A model generated the notes under the pieces. That model worked only from the letters and a program-made list of their open reading frames with translations, was not told the DNA's origin and did no database searches. Source: Peptococcaceae bacterium (lineage in GTDB: Bacteria > Bacillota > Peptococcia > Peptococcales > Peptococcaceae). From it: DNA of 20,514 nucleotides. A program made the position numbers and the translations under genes. Location: the NCBI GenBank assembly GCA_900756555.1, contig CAAEKP010000105.1, forward strand, positions 1 through 20,514. The letters are read 5' to 3'. Below, in pieces: positions 1 to 7,848 of this stretch (position 1 is the stretch's first letter; the number at the start of each line of letters is the position of its first letter).

Positions 1-8
1 CAAGCCAT
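1..8 (-). CDS. Start of a leftward gene cut by the window edge
   Basis: Only the first codons (Met-Ala) are inside the window. On the minus strand an ATG at 8-6 is preceded, after an 8-nt gap, by AAGGGAGG (complement of 17-24). That is a near-perfect Shine-Dalgarno at ideal spacing. Nothing can be said about the product. This is inferred from the ribosome site alone. Confidence 0.35.
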
Positions 9-24
9 ATTCTTGTCCTCCCTT

Positions 25-493
25 AAATTAGAATTGCCATCTTTAAAAAATAGCCGATGCCATCGCCCTGATAACGCTTTGTGAACTTGTGAAATTTTCT
101 AAAATAAAAGCCATAATAAAATCTCACAAACTGCAAAATAATCAGGAACAATCAGACTATTCAGTTAAACCTATAGTTTAATTAAAACTCATTTTTACCC
201 AAAAGGAAAGCATTTTATATGCATTTTACAATAAATCTTATCAATAATTGTTGTCGAATTTTTCGTACAATTTTTCACGAAACCGTATTTTTACCTGTAA
301 ATGGGGCTTTCGGCCATCCACACTACATTGACACTTATCCGCTTCCAGAACACAAGCTGTCAATCTTCTTTGCCAATCCTGTTAAAGCTTTGCTGCCTGA
401 TCGTGCGGTTGTATCTTATACTACAATACAGAAGCAAAATTGACCGACGCTTCTATTTTATTCATCACAATTAATATTTATGACACTGCCGTA
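25..493. other. Left intergenic region, no convincing gene
   Basis: This is an AT-rich stretch between the leftward gene at the edge and the end of fluC. A 74-codon plus-strand frame (219-443) is listed separately with low confidence. A short inverted repeat TTTCGT/ACGAAA lies near 258-281. I see no RNA gene, terminator or clear promoter. Confidence 0.4.
219..443 (+). CDS. Doubtful small ORF (74 aa)
   Basis: An ATG at 219 lies about 10 nt after AAGGAA (203-208), so a ribosome site is possible. The product has no membrane segment, repeat or motif that I recognise, and its composition is unlike a typical compact bacterial protein. It lies alone in an AT-rich gap, opposite in strand to its neighbours. 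It may be a chance frame or a gene remnant. It is listed only because the spacing of the ribosome site is acceptable. Confidence 0.18.
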   Translation: MHFTINLINNCCRIFRTIFHETVFLPVNGAFGHPHYIDTYPLPEHKLSIFFANPVKALLPDRAVVSYTTIQKQN

Positions 494-871
494 TTAAACA
501 AATACTTTTACAGCCAGCAGCTTTCCCAGAAAAACACCAAGCAGACAAACTACCACACTGCCAATGACATAACAGCCAGCTAATAGCCAGTGCCCATGTT
601 CCAGCAGGGTAACCGTCTCCAGCGAAAAGGTGGAAAATGTGGTAAGGCCACCGCAGAATCCCGTTTTTAAACAGAGCTGACTCCGCACTGACAACATATC
701 ATAGGGCACAACACCTGCAATCAGCCCAATGAAAAATGCGCCAATCACGTTAATCAGCATGGTTCCAACGGGAAAGTCCAGATAATAATACCCCGGCAGC
801 AATCCTACCAGATAGCGGCAGACTGCGCCAGCAAAACCGCCCAGCCCAACAGCCAGACAATTAATCCACAT
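494..871 (-). CDS. crcB: Fluoride ion channel FluC/CrcB (125 aa)
   Basis: This is a small membrane channel that exports F- from the cytoplasm. Family members work as antiparallel dual-topology homodimers. Seen: four hydrophobic segments over 125 residues, the usual family length; an early GGFAGAVCRY, matching the GGxxGAxxRY signature; a GTMLINVIGAFFIG segment; and GGLTTFSTFSLE, the hallmark with the pore Phe and Ser/Thr residues. ATG at 871 is chosen over an upstream in-frame start at 901 because AGGAG (878-882) sits about 6 nt before it. A TATAAT box on the minus strand (918-923) could be its -10 element, though no good -35 is visible. No fluoride riboswitch was recognised upstream. There is a single copy here; some genomes carry adjacent pairs. 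Confidence 0.93.
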   Translation of the reverse strand: MWINCLAVGLGGFAGAVCRYLVGLLPGYYYLDFPVGTMLINVIGAFFIGLIAGVVPYDMLSVRSQLCLKTGFCGGLTTFSTFSLETVTLLEHGHWLLAGCYVIGSVVVCLLGVFLGKLLAVKVFV

Positions 872-1089
872 AATGTTCTCCTTTCTGTAATATAGTAACA
901 CTTTCTCCTGCCTCTCTATTATACTACAGAATGAGTAAATAGAAAACCTGTAACTTTTTCAGCCACCATTTTTTAATATGATGCCACACCAAAACTGCAA
1001 CTGTATTATACACGGAGAGTATTTCATTTATTAATTATGCAAAATTTATGTATAATTTATTGTGTTTCTGATAATATTGCTGGCGGTAT

Positions 1090-1293
1090 GTACCAAACAA
1101 AATCCAGCAAACTATTGTCTAGTTAAAGACGAAATGATTACCGACAAGAAAAAAGCGAAGCCAAGGAACAAGGCTTCGCAAAATTTGATTTAACACGATA
1201 AAGAAAAACTGATTTGCAAAATTTCCTGTAAGGCTAATTCAATCAGTCAAAAGAGGAAGCAAAAAGAGGAAGCTACATAGTACCAAACAAAAT
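1090..1293. repeat. Pair of 14-bp direct repeats
   Basis: GTACCAAACAAAAT occurs at 1090-1103 and again at 1280-1293, in the same orientation and 190 bp apart. They bracket the minus-strand terminator of the sigma/anti-sigma unit. They could be traces of a deleted or inserted segment, or a coincidence in AT-rich DNA. Confidence 0.4.
1149..1179 (-). terminator. Rho-independent terminator of the sigma/anti-sigma unit
   Basis: On the minus strand an 8-bp stem GCGAAGCC/GGCTTCGC (1155-1162 with 1172-1179) has a 9-nt loop and is followed by six U (complement of 1149-1154). It lies 147 bp past the anti-sigma stop codon. Confidence 0.75.
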
Positions 1294-1325
1294 TATTTAT
1301 AGATGTTGCTTTGTTTAAGCATTTT

Positions 1326-2429
1326 TTACCAGTGCAGTTCTTCCCCACAGTACACAATACGGTCAATTTGTGTCAAATCCAACGGCTCCGGCATGGTATA
1401 ACTGAAATCCATCACTAGCCCGCCGCTACCACTGCTGTTGCTGTCCAGTTCCACCATCTCACCATTCTTTAAATAAATCTGCACGGGTTCTTTCCGTAAA
1501 TACGCATACATAGCCCACTCTAATCGCCTGGTTTTTAAGGTGATGCTCAGAGGCGATAGTTCCATCTTTGTCAGCAGGAAATTTTTACCCTGATGCTGTA
1601 ATACCTTCCACTGCCACATAGATACGGTAGTATCATTGTCCGGCAGCGTAAATTCAAACTGGCTGTCACCCTCTGACAGTATTGTCCACTGCGCTTCTCC
1701 CTTTTCATTGTAACGCAGCAGTCCTAAATCACCCAATTTCAATGTCAATTTGTTGTTCACCAAACTTTTGCGACTAGAAAGATCCAGCAGAAAGCTCACC
1801 CGATTATCATCAGGAATTTCATCCGGTAAAGTACCAAAACTGTATCCATTTCCTCCCAGTTTCGCAAAAGTCAGTGCCACGTCCCGATAACAAATCTGAT
1901 CTGCATCTAAAACCACATCCTTCGGCCCCACTAAATCCAGCAGCAACCATACATGATGCTTATCGCTGACAGCCTCCTGCACCGTCAGTGTATATCCATC
2001 TGCCGTCGCAGTGCTACCAATATAGGTGGACATCTCACTTAACTGCGCAATTTGCGACTGACTATCCGCGTGCAACAATTTGAGCAGACGTTCATCGGTA
2101 CTAAGCGTAGCCGCTACCGCCGTGCTCAGCGAGAGAACGAAAGCACAAACAAGCGCTGCTGCAATCCAACGATGCTTGCCTAAACGGAATCGCTTCTTAC
2201 GGGGATGCTCTATCAACCATACCGCTTGTTCTTGTTCCTTTTCCGCAGCTAGTGCATACTTTTCTGTTATTTGAGCATCTTGCAGCTGCACAATCTTTTG
2301 TAATGCACTCTGCTTTATCCGCTGCTGCTCATCATTGGTGAGTGGTGGGCATTCGCTGGCAGCCATCTGCTCTAATCGTTCCGGGGACACAGCCTCTTCC
2401 ATCTCCATCCAATCCTCTATTCTGCTCAT
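1326..2429 (-). CDS. Anti-sigma factor, DUF4179-like membrane protein (367 aa)
   Basis: This is probably the membrane-bound regulator that holds the partner ECF sigma factor inactive. Seen: a charged cytoplasmic N-terminus of about 85 residues; one transmembrane helix at about 89-107 (IAAALVCAFVLSLSTAVAA); then an extracytoplasmic beta-rich part containing YTLTVQEAVSDKHHVWLLLDL, which resembles the DUF4179 domain of Bacillota anti-sigma factors. The start codon overlaps the stop of the sigma gene as ATGA (2426-2429), so translation is coupled. No zinc-binding HxxxCxxC motif is seen, so it is not a ZAS-type anti-sigma. The function is inferred from gene order plus domain resemblance. The signal sensed is unknown. 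Confidence 0.8.
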   Translation of the reverse strand: MSRIEDWMEMEEAVSPERLEQMAASECPPLTNDEQQRIKQSALQKIVQLQDAQITEKYALAAEKEQEQAVWLIEHPRKKRFRLGKHRWIAAALVCAFVLSLSTAVAATLSTDERLLKLLHADSQSQIAQLSEMSTYIGSTATADGYTLTVQEAVSDKHHVWLLLDLVGPKDVVLDADQICYRDVALTFAKLGGNGYSFGTLPDEIPDDNRVSFLLDLSSRKSLVNNKLTLKLGDLGLLRYNEKGEAQWTILSEGDSQFEFTLPDNDTTVSMWQWKVLQHQGKNFLLTKMELSPLSITLKTRRLEWAMYAYLRKEPVQIYLKNGEMVELDSNSSGSGGLVMDFSYTMPEPLDLTQIDRIVYCGEELHW

Positions 2430-2986
2430 CGAATAATCCCCCTTTCCTGTAATTGATTGCGCAACGCAAGCTTGCCTCGATATAATTTATTCTCCACCTG
2501 CTTGCTGGTTAAATGTAACTGCACCGCAATTTCTTTTACAGGCAGCTCTAAAAAGTAACGATAAATAAAAATTTCCCGATCTGGCGGCGGCAGCCCGTCT
2601 ATCACATCTCGCAAAATTTGCCCGTTTCTTTCCCGCGCCAGCTGATCATCCAAATTCAGATCCAATGATGCAGTTGCTTCTTCTAGTGGCAAGCTTTGCC
2701 CCTGGCGCTGCTGCCGTCGTTTGTAATCCAATGCCGTATGCCGCGCGATGCCATACACCCACGATGATAACGGCACGCCTCTGCTGCTGTCAAACCGCGC
2801 CGCACTCTGCCAGAGCCGCACAAACACATCGGACACACACTCCTCAACATCAGCTTGCCCATCATAGCCTAATATCTTCGTGGCAATCCATCGCACTGTA
2901 TTGCCGTAACGCTGCAAGGCTATATCCAGCCCTTGCTCCGGCTGTTTCCTCAACAATGCCAATAATGCGTCATCCTCATTACCCAA
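2426..2986 (-). CDS. ECF-type RNA polymerase sigma factor (186 aa)
   Basis: This alternative sigma factor directs RNA polymerase to a small regulon. Region 2 is seen around residues 20-90, with the conserved SDVFVRLWQ and SSWVYGIARHTALDYKRR (core-binding and -10 recognition). Region 4 is at about 130-180, with LPPPDREIFIYRYF and a helix-turn-helix EIAVQLHLTSKQVENKLYRGK for -35 contact. TTG at 2986 is chosen as start: GGAGG (2995-2999) precedes it by 8 nt, whereas the GTG at 2995 lies inside the ribosome site. It is coupled to the anti-sigma gene by a 4-nt overlap. The promoter is probably TTGTCA (complement of 3055-3060) with GATAAT (complement of 3031-3036), spacer 18, which overlaps the rhodanese promoter on the other strand. 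No ECF-style autoregulatory promoter is obvious. Confidence 0.9.
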   Translation of the reverse strand: MGNEDDALLALLRKQPEQGLDIALQRYGNTVRWIATKILGYDGQADVEECVSDVFVRLWQSAARFDSSRGVPLSSWVYGIARHTALDYKRRQQRQGQSLPLEEATASLDLNLDDQLARERNGQILRDVIDGLPPPDREIFIYRYFLELPVKEIAVQLHLTSKQVENKLYRGKLALRNQLQERGIIR

Positions 2987-3030
2987 GCAGATCACCTCCC
3001 TTTTTTATTCTTACTTATACATTCGCTGCA

Positions 3031-3082
3031 ATTATCAAAATCACTCAAATAATTTGACAAAACTTTTTTCTTATGGCATAGT
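3031..3082. promoter_or_regulatory. Overlapping divergent promoters (sigma gene / rhodanese)
   Basis: Plus strand: TTGACA (3054-3059), 17-nt spacer, CATAGT (3077-3082) with a TGG extension just before it, giving an extended -10. Minus strand: TTGTCA (complement of 3055-3060), 18-nt spacer, GATAAT (complement of 3031-3036). The two -35 boxes share the same bases, so the two units could compete for polymerase. Confidence 0.55.
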
Positions 3083-3125
3083 ACAACATAATATAAATTT
3101 AGATTTCTGCAATTGGAGTGATGTT

Positions 3126-3554
3126 ATGGAACCGACAGGCATTCTTCCCTTCGCCATTGCAGCCGTATGTGTTTTCGGCATTGGCAGCTGGCTAAGTAAA
3201 CGCCCCTTAAAAACAACCGAACAGAAGAAGGATGGCAAAATCTTATATCGTTCTTTCTCGCCGGAGGACGGCTGGGCTTTGCTGAACAGCAACAAAAAAG
3301 TATTGCTGCTGGATGTGCGTACCCCCGACGAATTTGCTTACAGCCATCTGCCCGGCAGTAAAAATCTGCCGCTGGACAAGCTGGAAAAAAACGCTCAGCA
3401 AGTACTGGGCAACCGCAACAAAACTGCGCTTATCTATTGCCAGAGCGGTGCCCGCAGCAAACAAGCCACCAAACGGTTATACGCCCGAGGGTATACTGAT
3501 GTATACAATATCGGCGGCATGGAAACTTTTTATAAACACAAACCAAAATTTTAA
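3126..3554 (+). CDS. Membrane-anchored rhodanese-domain protein (142 aa)
   Basis: This is a single-domain sulfurtransferase that carries sulfane sulfur as a persulfide on its active-site Cys. Seen: an N-terminal transmembrane helix at about residues 5-22 (GILPFAIAAVCVFGIGSW); a linker; then the rhodanese fold with LLLDVRTPDEFAYSHLPGS, the catalytic loop CQSGARS (Cys105) and a terminal NIGGMETF. The anchor suggests the domain faces one side of the membrane close to it, but the side is not clear. ATG at 3126 is chosen because GGAG (3115-3118) precedes it by 7 nt; the upstream in-frame start at 3054 lies in the promoter. It is divergent from the sigma gene and followed by a strong terminator. 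The physiological acceptor is unknown. Confidence 0.88.
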   Translation: MEPTGILPFAIAAVCVFGIGSWLSKRPLKTTEQKKDGKILYRSFSPEDGWALLNSNKKVLLLDVRTPDEFAYSHLPGSKNLPLDKLEKNAQQVLGNRNKTALIYCQSGARSKQATKRLYARGYTDVYNIGGMETFYKHKPKF

Positions 3555-3560
3555 CAAACC

Positions 3561-3618
3561 ACAAAAAGGACGGTCATGAATGTGCTCGAAGCGACACATT
3601 CATGACCGTCCTTTTTGT
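3561..3618 (+). terminator. Perfect 24-bp terminator hairpin after the rhodanese
   Basis: Arms 3561-3584 and 3595-3618 are exact reverse complements (24 bp) around a 10-nt loop. An A5 run sits at the base of the left arm and a T5 run at the base of the right arm, so it can end transcription in both directions. It begins 7 bp after the rhodanese stop and isolates the DnaA-box region from transcription coming from the left. Confidence 0.85.
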
Positions 3619-3628
3619 ATGCCTGATA

Positions 3629-3882
3629 TGTGTATAAACCTGTGCATTTTGTGGATAACTGTGGATTATCTGTGATTTTTCTATACACTTTTATACATTC
3701 ATCAGCCCGCTTATTTTAAGCCTTTTTAAAAAATCTATACATATTATTCATCTGTATTTCTATATGTTTTCCTGCTTTTGTGTCTGCTTATCTTATTACA
3801 TCAGCAAACAAATTCACAATTTGTCCCAAGCTATGCACGTTTTATCCACAGAGTTATCCACAGCTGGTGGATAACTCTGTGG
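3629..3882. other. DnaA-box cluster with AT-rich core (origin-like)
   Basis: Bacterial DnaA binds TTATNCACA. Exact matches are seen at 3629-3637 (minus), 3650-3658 (minus), 3842-3850 (plus) and 3854-3862 (plus). One-mismatch boxes lie at 3660-3668 (minus) and 3866-3874 (minus). The left trio points left and the main right pair points right, across about 170 bp of very AT-rich DNA that could serve as an unwinding element. The right group forms a perfect 16-bp inverted repeat (3846-3861 with 3867-3882, 5-nt loop) that lacks a U-tract downstream on the minus strand, so it is a poor terminator for the gene ending at 3890. The arrangement is oriC-like, but the usual oriC neighbours are missing and no strand-composition switch is apparent. 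A secondary DnaA titration or regulatory cluster is the alternative. Confidence 0.7.
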
Positions 3883-3889
3883 TTTTCAT

Positions 3890-6520
3890 CTATTCTCCAA
3901 GTCCGCTTTCTTTAAACTTGCGATTAAACCACTCTAATAAAGGGTGCAATGGTTTCTTTAACACCACGCCCAACAACAATGCAATGCTGCCAAAAATCAG
4001 CAAGTGCCAGAAATCATACACCAGATTTTCCGCTACTGGCCCGGAAATTGCTTCCCGCATGGCACCTATCGCATAGGTGAATGGCAGATACGGTTGTATT
4101 ATCTGGTAAAACTCCGGCATCACTTCTACCGGGAAGGTTCCGCCCGCACCAGCAATCTGCAATACCAAAAATACCACACAAATTGCTTTCCCGATTGCGC
4201 CCAGTATAGAAACCATTGTATATACAATCAGGATAAAAATAAAGGCTGTAAATACACTGAACAGCAGGAAAATACTTAAATCTGCCACCGTCACGCCCAG
4301 AATAAATTTATCCCCCAGCGCTACAATCAGAGATTGCCCTACCGCCAATGTCAAGAAGGTCAGCATCTTGCCAAAGTATTCTTCCATCATGGTGTTTGGA
4401 CGACCCGCCTGTATTGGCGCAGTTTCTGTGGTCAGCAGTGCGCACAGCAACAGGCAGCCTACCCAGAAAGCCAACACGGTGTAAAAAGGCGCCATGGCTG
4501 AGCCGTAATTATCCAGATGATAGAGCCGCTCTTCTTTTAGCTCTACCGGGCCGGAAAAATAGTCAGCCGCTGCATCCGTATCATTCTCCAGTAAACTGAT
4601 TAATGTGTCTAAATTTTTATCACTGAACTTCGCCATCACTGCACTAAGCCGCTGCAATTCCGCTTTTGCCTCCGGCACAGCTTCATTCAATTGCAGCAGC
4701 AACGCAGCGCCTTTTTCCTCGGTTTCACCGCCTTGCTGCAACAAATCACTCACTTTTGGCAGCGCATCGTCTGCCCGATTTAACGCCACATCTAAATCGC
4801 CCAGCGTGTTGTGTAAATCGCCAAACATTGCATCAATGGTAGCAGACCAACGATTCTGGTATGCCGCTGTCACATCCTGCATCATCTGTTCCAATTCAAG
4901 CAAGGTTTCATCCGCGGTGTTCATAATATCGTTCGACAGGGCAAAGGCTTTATCTGCCGTTTGCAGCAACGAGCGAACCTGAGCAATGCCATCACCCAAC
5001 AAATCGTCCACCCGTTCCAGTTCCTGCAATACGGTATCCACACTAAGCCCATCCTCTTTCGCCTGTTTCACGAAAGCTTCCGCCTTTTGCACCTGCTGCT
5101 GTAATGTCTGCGCATCCTGCAGCAATGGTTCAATCTCTGCCACAATCTCATCTGGTGCCAACGCCGCCAAATGTTCTTCCTTGGCTTTCGTTTCCGCAAT
5201 ACTTTGCTGCAACTGTTCCTGCGCCGCTAAATTTTGCTCTAACAACGCCTGCAACCGCATTTTTTCATCTTCCGTCTGGGCAGCAGCCAACTGCATCCGC
5301 AACTCCTGTTCTACCAATTCTAATGCTGCCTGCTGTTTGGTCAATGCCACATCGGCAGCGCCATACATGGACACTAACGCCTGCTGTATCTGCTCTGGAT
5401 TTTGTTCCAATGTTTGCAGCAGCGCTATCAATTTTTCAGAAGCAGCCTCTGCCCGCTGTAACTGTGCCAACCATTTGTCATAGTCCGGGTTTTTGATGTC
5501 CTGCTGTTGCAGCCAGTTCAGTAATTCCGTCAGTTTTTGCTGTAACTTTTCCGCTTTTTCTAACATTGGCGGAATCTCCTGCACCAAATCCTCCGTGCTA
5601 TTAATTTTTCCTCGCGCCTCCTGCAAGAGTGCCTGTGTTTCATCAATCAACTGCTGACACTGTGCAAATTTCTGGTCAATATAGGTTACGCCATCGGTGC
5701 GCACCTGCTCGGCTTCGCCCAATAAATCATTGCCCTGAGCGGAAAAATCCTGCAATTGGTCAATGCCATCCTGCAACACTGGCACAGTTTCATTGGCACT
5801 AGCCAGCAATTCTTCGATAGTGGTCAGCCCCGCATTGGCTTTTTCCAGCTCTGCTTCCAACTCGCCAAAATTGTCGTTCACTGCCAGCACTGTATCCCGC
5901 AGCATTTTTATTTTGCCTTCGTGGGTATCAATTTGTTCTCCCACATCATTGCCCACAGCAAACGCTACCTTATCTACCACTTCAATAATAGCCTTGGTTA
6001 CTTCATTGGTTACTGTTTTCGCACCTGTATCTGTAATTTTGGGCGCAATGGCATTGCTCTTTTCATTCACCCGATAAATAATCTGTGGCTTTTCATAATT
6101 ATCGCCCAACACATTAACCAACTGCGATGAAAAATTTTCTGGAATCTCCAGCATGGCATAATAACGATCATGGGTCAGCCCATATTCAGCATCTTCCTCC
6201 GACACAAACTGCCAGCCGATGGCATCATTCTCGCGCAGGTTCTTCACAATCTCATCACCCGCGTTGACTGTATTGCCCTGCAAGGTCACACCTTGGTCCA
6301 TGTTTACCACGGCCACCTTAATGCCGTTGGTGTTGCCATACGGATCCCAGCACGCCACAATATTTACCCAGGCGTACAACGACGGCAGCACCAACAGTCC
6401 CACCGTAATCAACAAGGCCACTGGATTATGCAGAATATTTTTAAAATCCCGTTTGTAAATCCGCAAAATATTTTGCCACTTGGTTTTTTCTGCCTCCGTC
6501 TTTTTTTGCGTATTTCCCAT
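3890..6520 (-). CDS. YhgE/Pip family membrane protein (876 aa)
   Basis: This belongs to the family of phage-infection protein Pip and YhgE, related to ABC-2 type permeases and to EsaA of type VII secretion. Seen: an N-terminal transmembrane helix (about residues 35-57); the family signature ACWDPYGNTNGIKVAVVNMD just after it; an extracytoplasmic region of about 580 residues, mostly Gln/Glu/Ala/Leu-rich coiled coil (about 200-620); then five C-terminal membrane segments with GTFPVEVMPEFYQIIQPYLP, typical of the ABC-2 fold. ATG at 6520 is preceded by GGAGG with 9-nt spacing. It stands alone, facing away from degV. The exact role is unknown: receptor, cell-envelope transport or secretion have been proposed for relatives. 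The downstream side abuts the DnaA-box cluster with no normal terminator. Confidence 0.9.
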   Translation of the reverse strand: MGNTQKKTEAEKTKWQNILRIYKRDFKNILHNPVALLITVGLLVLPSLYAWVNIVACWDPYGNTNGIKVAVVNMDQGVTLQGNTVNAGDEIVKNLRENDAIGWQFVSEEDAEYGLTHDRYYAMLEIPENFSSQLVNVLGDNYEKPQIIYRVNEKSNAIAPKITDTGAKTVTNEVTKAIIEVVDKVAFAVGNDVGEQIDTHEGKIKMLRDTVLAVNDNFGELEAELEKANAGLTTIEELLASANETVPVLQDGIDQLQDFSAQGNDLLGEAEQVRTDGVTYIDQKFAQCQQLIDETQALLQEARGKINSTEDLVQEIPPMLEKAEKLQQKLTELLNWLQQQDIKNPDYDKWLAQLQRAEAASEKLIALLQTLEQNPEQIQQALVSMYGAADVALTKQQAALELVEQELRMQLAAAQTEDEKMRLQALLEQNLAAQEQLQQSIAETKAKEEHLAALAPDEIVAEIEPLLQDAQTLQQQVQKAEAFVKQAKEDGLSVDTVLQELERVDDLLGDGIAQVRSLLQTADKAFALSNDIMNTADETLLELEQMMQDVTAAYQNRWSATIDAMFGDLHNTLGDLDVALNRADDALPKVSDLLQQGGETEEKGAALLLQLNEAVPEAKAELQRLSAVMAKFSDKNLDTLISLLENDTDAAADYFSGPVELKEERLYHLDNYGSAMAPFYTVLAFWVGCLLLCALLTTETAPIQAGRPNTMMEEYFGKMLTFLTLAVGQSLIVALGDKFILGVTVADLSIFLLFSVFTAFIFILIVYTMVSILGAIGKAICVVFLVLQIAGAGGTFPVEVMPEFYQIIQPYLPFTYAIGAMREAISGPVAENLVYDFWHLLIFGSIALLLGVVLKKPLHPLLEWFNRKFKESGLGE

Positions 6521-6655
6521 TCTTACAATCCTCCATCTTCATGTTTGCATCTTATTTTACAACGGCATTCTTTATAAATAAAGCGCACTCTTTGGGAATT
6601 CTGTACAAATATCTTTTTGATTTAGTTACAAGTCACCAAAACTCAAGGCCTTTGG

Positions 6656-6685
6656 TTGACACTCTGCGAACAAATTGATTATTAT
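6656..6685 (+). promoter_or_regulatory. Promoter of the degV-type gene
   Basis: TTGACA (6656-6661), an 18-nt spacer and TATTAT (6680-6685) lie about 50 bp before the TTG start. The -35 is perfect and the -10 region is AT-rich, with an alternative TATATT a few bases on. Confidence 0.65.
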
Positions 6686-6739
6686 ATTATCTACATATCA
6701 ATTTCTTATTTTCTTTAATTTTTTATCGGAGGTTTTACT

Positions 6740-7576
6740 TTGATTCGCATTATCACAGACAGCAGCAGCGACCTGGACTTAGAACAGGCGGCGCAGCTCA
6801 ATGTCGACGTTATCCCTATTCATATTCGTTTCGGTGAAACCGAATATCAAGACCGCCAGAATTTATCGGTTACAGACTTTTATAATAAACTGAAAACTGT
6901 GACAGAGCTGCCCACCACATCGCAAATCAATCCCTTTCAGTTTTGCAAAGTGTTTCAGCCTTATGTAGAAGCCGGAGATGAAATTGTGGGCATCTTTTTA
7001 TCCAGCGAACTCAGCGGCACCTTTCAGTCGGCACAGACAGCCAAACAAATGCTGAACGCTGACAATATTTATCTGGTGGACAGCCTGAACGCAGCACTGG
7101 GGCATCATTTGTTGGTACAGATTGCCGTTCAACTGCGCGACCAGGGCGCAAGCGCACAACAAATTGCCGCGCAAATTACTGCGCTGAGCAAAAAAGTGCG
7201 GCTGATCGCCTGCGTTAAAACTATGAAATATCTGGCAATGGGCGGCCGTATTCCTGCCGCAGCTGCCAAAATCGGTGATGTGCTGGGCATCACTCCAATC
7301 GTTACAGTCGTAGACGGCAAGGTCAAAGCCGCAGGGAAAGTGCGCGGTCACAAAGCAGCAGCCCGCTGGATACAACAAAAATTGGAGCAGGAACCGGCAG
7401 ACCCACAATATCCTGTCGTGTTTTCCCACTCCTGCAATACCAAAGGACGCGATGAATTAGTGCAGGCACTGGACGCACACCTGCCCAACCAAGACTATCT
7501 CTACTGCGATTTGGGCAGCACAGTGGGCACGCATATCGGTCCCGGCGCCATCGGCGTCGCTTATATTGAAAAATAA
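6740..7576 (+). CDS. DegV family fatty-acid-binding protein (278 aa)
   Basis: DegV/FakB proteins bind a fatty acid in a two-domain EDD fold. In Bacillota some present it to the kinase FakA for phosphorylation and membrane lipid synthesis. Seen: an N-terminal IITDSSSDLD; VIPIHIRFGETEY; LPTTSQINPFQF, which matches the P-T-S-Q motif; SSELSGTFQSA; MKYLAMGGRIPAA; and a C-terminal GSTVGTHIGPGAIGVAY with the GxHxGPGA motif. Length and motif order are complete. The start is TTG at 6740, with CGGAGG (6727-6732) 7 nt upstream; no ATG fits. No fakA kinase is in the window, so the kinase would be encoded elsewhere. Confidence 0.92.
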   Translation: MIRIITDSSSDLDLEQAAQLNVDVIPIHIRFGETEYQDRQNLSVTDFYNKLKTVTELPTTSQINPFQFCKVFQPYVEAGDEIVGIFLSSELSGTFQSAQTAKQMLNADNIYLVDSLNAALGHHLLVQIAVQLRDQGASAQQIAAQITALSKKVRLIACVKTMKYLAMGGRIPAAAAKIGDVLGITPIVTVVDGKVKAAGKVRGHKAAARWIQQKLEQEPADPQYPVVFSHSCNTKGRDELVQALDAHLPNQDYLYCDLGSTVGTHIGPGAIGVAYIEK

Positions 7577-7610
7577 ATATTGAATACACTGACCGCTTAC
7601 GCGATACCAC

Positions 7611-7650
7611 TGGGGCTGTGAAAAAACGATTTTTCGTTTTCACAGCCCCA
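7611..7650 (+). terminator. Hairpin after the degV-type gene
   Basis: A 14-bp inverted repeat, TGGGGCTGTGAAAA (7611-7624) with its complement at 7637-7650, has a further short pairing AACGA/TCGT in the loop. The stem is strong, but no U-tract follows it on either strand. It may act as a weak terminator or an mRNA-end stabiliser. Confidence 0.5.
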
Positions 7651-7848
7651 TACTTATTGTTTACAAGAAATGACCGTTTTCCACACTGCATAATCCCCCA
7701 ATATTTTTTTGTACCTCATAGTATGTCTTCACATATTATTTTTGTTATCTCTTTCTGTTTAGCAGCGTGTATAATAAGCCTATATACATTAGTTATTTTG
7801 AGCGTGTTTTTATTTATCATCTTAATTAAATTGAAAGAAGGGATTTTT

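Larger units (their letters stand above)
872..1325. other. Intergenic region between fluC and the anti-sigma gene
   Basis: This 450-bp gap has no coding signal. It holds a minus-strand terminator (1149-1179), a likely -10 TATAAT for fluC (918-923, minus), another TATAAT on the plus strand (1051-1056) without a good -35, and two copies of the 14-mer GTACCAAACAAAAT (1090-1103 and 1280-1293). Between the 14-mers, AAAGAGGAAGC occurs twice in tandem near 1249-1272. The rest is AT-rich and featureless to me. Confidence 0.5.

Noticed and set aside
872..1325. Fluoride riboswitch upstream of fluC
   Set aside because: FluC genes are often preceded by the crcB motif. On the minus strand I could not find the conserved helix starting GGNGATG or its downstream pseudoknot partner; GGTGTGGCATCA near 980 is only a superficial match.
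2665..3057. Plus-strand ORF of 130 codons over the sigma gene
   Set aside because: It is the antisense frame of a well-supported ECF sigma factor, Cys/His/Pro-rich, with no ribosome site.
3846..3882. Terminator for the YhgE/Pip gene
   Set aside because: The 16-bp inverted repeat has no U-tract on the minus strand and is built from DnaA boxes, so it fits a DnaA-binding array better.
4605..5483. Long plus-strand ORFs (125-165 codons) over the YhgE/Pip gene
   Set aside because: They are Ser/Cys/Asn-rich shadows caused by the repetitive Gln/Glu/Ala/Leu coiled-coil codons on the other strand.
7618..7848. N-terminal extension of the MFS gene
   Set aside because: These 77 codons begin inside the hairpin at 7611-7650 and would add stray hydrophobic segments; TTG 7849 has the ribosome site and gives the family length.
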